Shown one piece after another: positions 59,966 to 64,000 of a DNA stretch of 64,000 nt. Under the pieces are notes generated by a model. The model saw only the letters and a list, made by a program, of their open reading frames with translations, was not told the origin of the DNA and ran no database searches. This stretch comes from Psychroflexus salarius (GTDB taxonomy: Bacteria > Bacteroidota > Bacteroidia > Flavobacteriales > Flavobacteriaceae), in the NCBI RefSeq assembly GCF_900129035.1, contig NZ_FQTW01000001.1, positions 558,001 through 622,000 of the forward strand. The letters run 5' to 3'. The position numbers and the translations under genes are program-made. Positions within the stretch are counted from its first letter, which is position 1. The number at the start of each line of letters is the position of its first letter.

Positions 59966-60853
59966 TTATGATTCAGGTTGCCAAATAATTTCGCCTTCAG
60001 CCGCTTTAGGGTCAGCTGGCTCTGTACCATATAAACTTAGCACGTAACTAGCAACTTGTTGCATTTCAGAAGGTTTTAAATCGTTTTTCCATGACACCAT
60101 ACCTTTACCTGGACGGCCACCTTCGCTAATTGTTTTAAAGACATTTTTAATACCACCGCCTAAAATCCAATTTTCGTCTGTTAAATTTGGCCCAATACCA
60201 CCACCACCATCAGATTTGTGACATGCAACACAATTAGTTGTATAAATGGCTTCACCAGCTTGTAAGTCTGAGGCTTCCGTTAACATGGTAACTGTTTCAA
60301 AGTCTACTAAATCTTTGGCTGTTTTTTTATACTCTTCTATATCGATTTTAGCCTGAGCCACTTCCATTTCATATTCTTCTTCCTGGGTATAATCATTAAA
60401 CACGTGGAATCTCGCCAAATAAACAACAGCAAAGACAATGCTAATGTAGAAGCTATAAACCCACCATGGCGGAAGCTTATTGTCGAGCTCTCTAATACCA
60501 TCATAGTTATGGTCAAGCTCAATTTCTTCTTCAGTTTCAATTGGTTTTGAACGAGTTAAGGCTTTTAACAGCCAGTCAAACTTCTTCGCAAAGGCTTGTT
60601 TACGTTCTGCTTCAAGAGCGTGATAGCGTTCTTTTTTATCTTCTGTTAAAGCTTGATAAAGCGTATTATTTAGAGCTGAGATTGATACTTCTATCGCTAC
60701 TGAAAATAAAAATACTATTCCAAGAAAAACCCAAGTATTAGGATATTCAAGTACAGCCCACTGGCCTGGTTCAGTTTCTACTAAATACTCGACTCCTATG
60801 AAAGCCACACTTAGCAGAACAATAATTCGTAAAAATGATGCTAAATTTCTCAT
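59966..60853 (-). CDS. ccoP: Cytochrome cbb3 oxidase subunit CcoP (single heme motif)
   Basis: A 295-residue protein. It has N-terminal membrane segments, an acidic linker, and a third helix (WWVYSFYISIVFAVVYLA) before one cytochrome c domain with CVACH and the axial methionine region GKGMVSW. Only one CxxCH is visible, whereas the classical CcoP has two hemes. The family assignment rests on position and architecture. It overlaps ccoQ by 4 bases and precedes ccoG. Confidence 0.93.
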   Translation of the reverse strand: MRNLASFLRIIVLLSVAFIGVEYLVETEPGQWAVLEYPNTWVFLGIVFLFSVAIEVSISALNNTLYQALTEDKKERYHALEAERKQAFAKKFDWLLKALTRSKPIETEEEIELDHNYDGIRELDNKLPPWWVYSFYISIVFAVVYLARFHVFNDYTQEEEYEMEVAQAKIDIEEYKKTAKDLVDFETVTMLTEASDLQAGEAIYTTNCVACHKSDGGGGIGPNLTDENWILGGGIKNVFKTISEGGRPGKGMVSWKNDLKPSEMQQVASYVLSLYGTEPADPKAAEGEIIWQPES

Positions 60854-61035
60854 TGTTTATCTTCTTTTTTTTGCTCTAAAGGCAGTTCGCTTAAAAATTT
60901 AATATTTTTCTTATTGTAAGTCATCACCCACCAAAACAGTGCAACAAAAAAGGTAAAAAAGATGAGTAATGAAATAATAGGGTATAACTCAATTCCTACT
61001 ATAGTTTCTAGATTTTCTTTTACAAACTTCAACAT
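60850..61035 (-). CDS. ccoQ: CcoQ-like small subunit of cbb3 oxidase
   Basis: A 61-residue protein with one transmembrane helix (IISLLIFFTFFVALFWWVMTY) followed by a basic and charged tail, matching CcoQ/FixQ in size, topology and position between ccoNO and ccoP. It probably stabilises the complex. Confidence 0.85.
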   Translation of the reverse strand: MLKFVKENLETIVGIELYPIISLLIFFTFFVALFWWVMTYNKKNIKFLSELPLEQKKEDKQ

Positions 61036-61046
61036 AACTTTAAGTT

Positions 61047-63245
61047 TTATTTAGAAGCAGAAGCTTCTTGAGTTTTGTTTACTTTTATATCTGTTCCTAG
61101 TCTTTGAAGGTAGGCAATTAAAGCAACGATTTCGCGGTTTTTCATTTCAACAAACTCTAAACCTTGTGCTTCAGCTCTTGCACGATCAGCTTCATAACTT
61201 TTTACAAAATCTGGATCGTTATATAAGTTCTTTTCTATTTCAGCGCCTTGCTTTAGCATTTGTTCTTGAGCATTTTCAATTTCTTCTTCTGAATATGGCA
61301 CACCTAGTGTTACTAAAGTTTGCATTTTAGCTTCAGTATCAGACTTGTCTAATTCATTTTTAATTAACCACTGATAACTTGGCATAATTGAACCTGGTGA
61401 GGTACTCTGCGGATTATACATGTGATTAAAATGCCAGTTATCTGAATATTTATTACCAAGGCGATGCAAATCTGGTCCTGTACGCTTACTTCCCCATAAA
61501 AATGGATGATCATATACGTATTCTCCAGCTTTAGAATATTCACCATAACGTTCTACCTCACTTCTAAATGGACGTACCATTTGAGAGTGACAGCTTACAC
61601 AACCTTCACGCATGTATAGGTCACGTCCTTCAAGTTCAAGAGGCGTATAAGGTTTAACACTTGTAATTGTTGGAATATTAGAGTCTACTAATAAAGTTGG
61701 TACAATTTGAACTATACCACCAATTAAAATAGCTATGGTTGCAAGCACAGCCAACTGAATTGGCTTACGCTCTAACCAAGTATGAAAAGTTTCTCCAGCT
61801 AAACGACGTTTTGATATTCTTTTAAGTGGTGCAGCTTCAGCTAATTCGTTTTCAACTGCAGAGCCTGATCTAATAGTTTGAACGACATTTACAATTAACA
61901 TGATCATTCCTAAAATATACAATGTACCACCGATAGCTCTCATCCAATACATTGGCATAATTTCGGTAACGGTTTCTAAGAAGTTACCATAAACTAATGT
62001 TCCATCAGGATTGAACTGTTTCCACATAGATGCTTGTAAAAATCCGGCCACGTACATTGGTAAGGCATATAAAACAATACCTAAGGTTCCTACCCAGAAG
62101 TGTGCGTTAGCTAAACCGACTGAAAACAACTTTGTTTTAAATAATCTAGGCACTAACCAATAAATCATACCAAAGGTTAAGAAACCATTCCAAGCTAGTG
62201 CACCAACATGAACGTGAGCAATAATCCAATCAGTAAAATGGGCAATAGCATTTACGTTTTTAAGTGACAACATTGGTCCTTCAAATGTTGCCATACCATA
62301 ACCTGTAATAGCAACAACCATAAATTTAAGAACAGGATCAGTCCTAACTTTATCCCAAGCACCTCTTAGAGTTAACAAACCGTTAATCATACCACCCCAA
62401 GATGGCATTAATAACATAATTGAAAATGTAGTCCCTAAACTTTGCGCCCAATCTGGTAGAGCTGTATATAATAAGTGGTGAGGACCAGCCCAGATATATA
62501 TGAAAATTAAAGACCAGAAGTGAATGATAGATAATTTATAAGAATATACAGGTCTGTTTGCTGCTTTAGGAACAAAATAATACATTAAACCTAAGAACGG
62601 AGTTGTTAAAAAGAAGGCTACGGCATTATGACCATACCACCACTGCACCAAAGCATCTTGAACACCAGCGTAAACTGAATAACTTTTTAGAAAACTAACA
62701 GGTAACTCTAAATTATTAAATATATGAAGTACAGCAACAGTAACGAAAGTTGCCACGTAGAACCAGATTGCCACATAAAAATGACGTTGGCGACGCTTAA
62801 TCATGGTTCCGATTAAGTTCCACCCAAAAGCAACCCAAACTATTGCAATTGCAATATCTATTGGCCACTCAAGCTCTGCATACTCTTTAGTTGTTGTGTA
62901 ACCCAATGGTAATGTAATTGCGGCTGCAACGATGATTAATTGCCAACCCCAAAAGTTTAATTTACTTAAGAAGTCGCTAAACATTCTTGCTTTAAGTAAA
63001 CGTTGAGTTGAGTAGTATACACCAGCAAAAATGGCATTCCCAACAAAGGCAAAAATTACTGCATTCGTATGCAACGGTCTTAATCTCCCAAAACTTAACC
63101 ACGAAATGCCGTCAGTTAAATCTGGAAATAAAAAAAGAAAAGCCAACAAGAGGCCAACAGACATTCCTACAACACCCCAAACAATGGTTGCATACAGGAA
63201 GTTTCTTACGATCTTATTATCGTAGTTAAATTGCTCTAACTCCAT
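61047..63245 (-). CDS. ccoNO: Fused CcoNO, catalytic and heme c subunits of cbb3 oxidase
   Basis: A 732-residue fusion. The CcoN part (about 1-480, about 12-14 helices) contains the heme and copper histidines: HTNAVIFAF, WYGHNAVAFF, WAGPHHLLY and IIAHVHVGALAWNG. The CcoO part (from about 505) has one helix and a cytochrome c with the heme motif CVSCHSQM and the PDLHRLG segment. It reduces oxygen to water with high affinity, pumping protons. Fusion is frequent in Bacteroidota. It is 2 bases downstream of ccoS. Confidence 0.97.
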   Translation of the reverse strand: MELEQFNYDNKIVRNFLYATIVWGVVGMSVGLLLAFLFLFPDLTDGISWLSFGRLRPLHTNAVIFAFVGNAIFAGVYYSTQRLLKARMFSDFLSKLNFWGWQLIIVAAAITLPLGYTTTKEYAELEWPIDIAIAIVWVAFGWNLIGTMIKRRQRHFYVAIWFYVATFVTVAVLHIFNNLELPVSFLKSYSVYAGVQDALVQWWYGHNAVAFFLTTPFLGLMYYFVPKAANRPVYSYKLSIIHFWSLIFIYIWAGPHHLLYTALPDWAQSLGTTFSIMLLMPSWGGMINGLLTLRGAWDKVRTDPVLKFMVVAITGYGMATFEGPMLSLKNVNAIAHFTDWIIAHVHVGALAWNGFLTFGMIYWLVPRLFKTKLFSVGLANAHFWVGTLGIVLYALPMYVAGFLQASMWKQFNPDGTLVYGNFLETVTEIMPMYWMRAIGGTLYILGMIMLIVNVVQTIRSGSAVENELAEAAPLKRISKRRLAGETFHTWLERKPIQLAVLATIAILIGGIVQIVPTLLVDSNIPTITSVKPYTPLELEGRDLYMREGCVSCHSQMVRPFRSEVERYGEYSKAGEYVYDHPFLWGSKRTGPDLHRLGNKYSDNWHFNHMYNPQSTSPGSIMPSYQWLIKNELDKSDTEAKMQTLVTLGVPYSEEEIENAQEQMLKQGAEIEKNLYNDPDFVKSYEADRARAEAQGLEFVEMKNREIVALIAYLQRLGTDIKVNKTQEASASK

Positions 63246-63247
63246 AG

Positions 63248-63463
63248 TTATGATTGTTTATGTTTATGATTTGGTTTTTGATTTTCTGAAGAAGATGAAG
63301 AACCCGATTTATCAGTTTTAACTAGCTCATCATCAAATAACATTCGTACTGATGGTGTATAAGTATCTTCATATTGATGGTTTTTTACTGAAACTATAAA
63401 CACAATAAAAAACACAATCGCTATAGCAATACTGATAGCTAGTAAACCGTAAATAACGTTCAT
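63248..63463 (-). CDS. ccoS: CcoS, cbb3 oxidase maturation protein
   Basis: A 71-residue protein with one helix (YGLLAISIAIAIVFFIVFIVSV) and a polar tail ending in a Ser-rich and Lys/His-rich stretch; CcoS is needed to insert cofactors in the catalytic subunit. The ATG at 63463 is preferred over 63493, which overlaps the TACTTTTG promoter box. It is the first gene of the cco structural transcript. Confidence 0.88.
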   Translation of the reverse strand: MNVIYGLLAISIAIAIVFFIVFIVSVKNHQYEDTYTPSVRMLFDDELVKTDKSGSSSSSENQKPNHKHKQS

Positions 63464-63478
63464 AGTGTTAATTTTATC

Positions 63479-63522
63479 CAAAAGTAAAGGCATTATGAAG
63501 CTTAAAAAATGACTTTAGTCAT
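63479..63522 (-). promoter_or_regulatory. Promoter of the ccoS-NO-Q-P-G operon with Fnr-like dyad
   Basis: The minus strand has the perfect dyad ATGACTAAAGTCAT (63509-63522, TGAC-N4-GTCA), then TACTTTTG (63479-63486) 15 bases before the ccoS ATG. The dyad centre is 33 bases from the -7 box centre, as at hemN and ccoH. This places it near -40, where a class II activator sits. Confidence 0.65.
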
Positions 63523-63534
63523 ATTTAAAGTTCT

Positions 63535-64000
63535 TTACATTTTTGGAAGTTTTTTTGAAATATATGCGGTTGCTAAAGTTGTAAATACCACGATACTAAT
63601 TGAACTTAATGGCATTAAAATAGCCGCAATAACGGGTTTTAATTGCCCAGTTACTGCAAAATATAGACCTATACTATTGTAGATAAATGAAAACAAAAAA
63701 CTTAACTTGATCACACGCATACCTTGTTGAGAAACTTTTAAAAAATCGGCTAGGTATTTAAATTGCTTAGCGCTTAAAATGGCATCACAAGCTGGCGAAA
63801 AGACATTAACATTTTCTGAAATCGCAATACCTACATCAGCTTGTTTTAGCGCGCCAGCATCATTAAGTCCGTCTCCTAACATACAAACTTGCTTTCCTTC
63901 TTCTTGAAGTGCTTCGATATAGCGCATTTTTGCATCGGGTTTTTGATTAAACTTTAACTGGGTAGATTGTGGCAATAATTTGCTTAAATACTGCTTTTCT
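63535..64000 (-). CDS. ccoI: P-type copper ATPase CcoI/FixI (N-terminus beyond the window)
   Basis: The C-terminal 154 residues of a P1B-type ATPase. The phosphatase-domain hinge GDGLNDAGALKQADVGIAIS and the last two membrane helices are visible. The frame is open to the window edge, so a TTG at 63975 is not the true start. Its place before ccoS identifies it as CcoI, which supplies copper for the cbb3 oxidase. The dyad of the ccoS promoter begins 12 bases beyond its stop. Confidence 0.93.
   Translation of the reverse strand, partial: EKQYLSKLLPQSTQLKFNQKPDAKMRYIEALQEEGKQVCMLGDGLNDAGALKQADVGIAISENVNVFSPACDAILSAKQFKYLADFLKVSQQGMRVIKLSFLFSFIYNSIGLYFAVTGQLKPVIAAILMPLSSISIVVFTTLATAYISKKLPKM

Overview
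The window reads as an ordinary chromosomal segment of a low-GC Bacteroidota, most likely a marine or saline member of the Flavobacteriaceae. The base composition is strongly AT-rich, with G+C about one third by eye. Secreted proteins carry type IX secretion (T9SS) C-terminal signals. Start sites lack Shine-Dalgarno sequences, and many genes have the Bacteroidota promoter box TAnnTTTG. Fused CcsBA, fused CcoNO, a DUF2911 protein and menaquinone (rather than ubiquinone) genes point the same way. The genus cannot be fixed from sequence alone. I see no rRNA, tRNA, CRISPR array, prophage or intact insertion sequence.

Layout. 1-8.3 kb: the end of an SDR gene, fructose-6-phosphate aldolase/transaldolase, a giant T9SS protein of 1958 residues, and a small protein that is a stand-alone copy of the giant's C-terminal module. 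8.3-13.6 kb: threonine aldolase, prfB with a programmed frameshift, an ArsC-like reductase, a PCIF1-like putative adenine-N6 methyltransferase, fumC, and a 54-residue membrane protein. 13.7-19.5 kb: a TonB-type outer-membrane receptor and CcsBA. 19.6-28.1 kb: a plus-strand run (DUF2520 protein, KdsC, UbiA-type prenyltransferase, Maf, lipoprotein, MscS, PIG-L deacetylase, micro-ORF, sodium:solute symporter). 28.1-38.5 kb: DUF2911 protein, secreted metalloprotease, kdsA, DinB/proline dehydrogenase, aroB, trxB, tryptophan 2,3-dioxygenase, CvfB-like protein. 38.5-42.6 kb: menaquinone genes menI-menF-menD and a hydrolase. 42.6-48.3 kb: a second large T9SS protein, a cell-surface repeat-type protein, and an exported KatG. 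48.5-55.8 kb: ligA, two membrane enzymes, hemN, a universal stress protein, a lipoprotein/beta-barrel pair and thioredoxin. 55.8-64 kb: a CoA-transferase and the complete cbb3 oxidase cluster (SafE-like, ccoH, ccoG, ccoP, ccoQ, ccoNO, ccoS, ccoI), running off the right edge.

How it works together. The right end is a micro-oxic respiration module: cbb3 oxidase, its copper and assembly factors, and hemN (oxygen-independent heme synthesis). CcsBA (cytochrome c maturation) and menaquinone synthesis elsewhere in the window feed the same chain. Three promoters of this module (ccoS, ccoH, hemN) share an Fnr-like dyad of the form TGAC-N4-RTCA. In all three its centre lies exactly 33 bases upstream of the centre of the -7 box, which suggests one Crp/Fnr-family activator controls them.

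The observations I rate highest are that putative regulon, the PCIF1-like methyltransferase, a 161-bp structured inverted-repeat element inside the cco cluster, and the three-copy secreted module family. Several start codons were moved downstream because the longer reading frames run through the promoter box.
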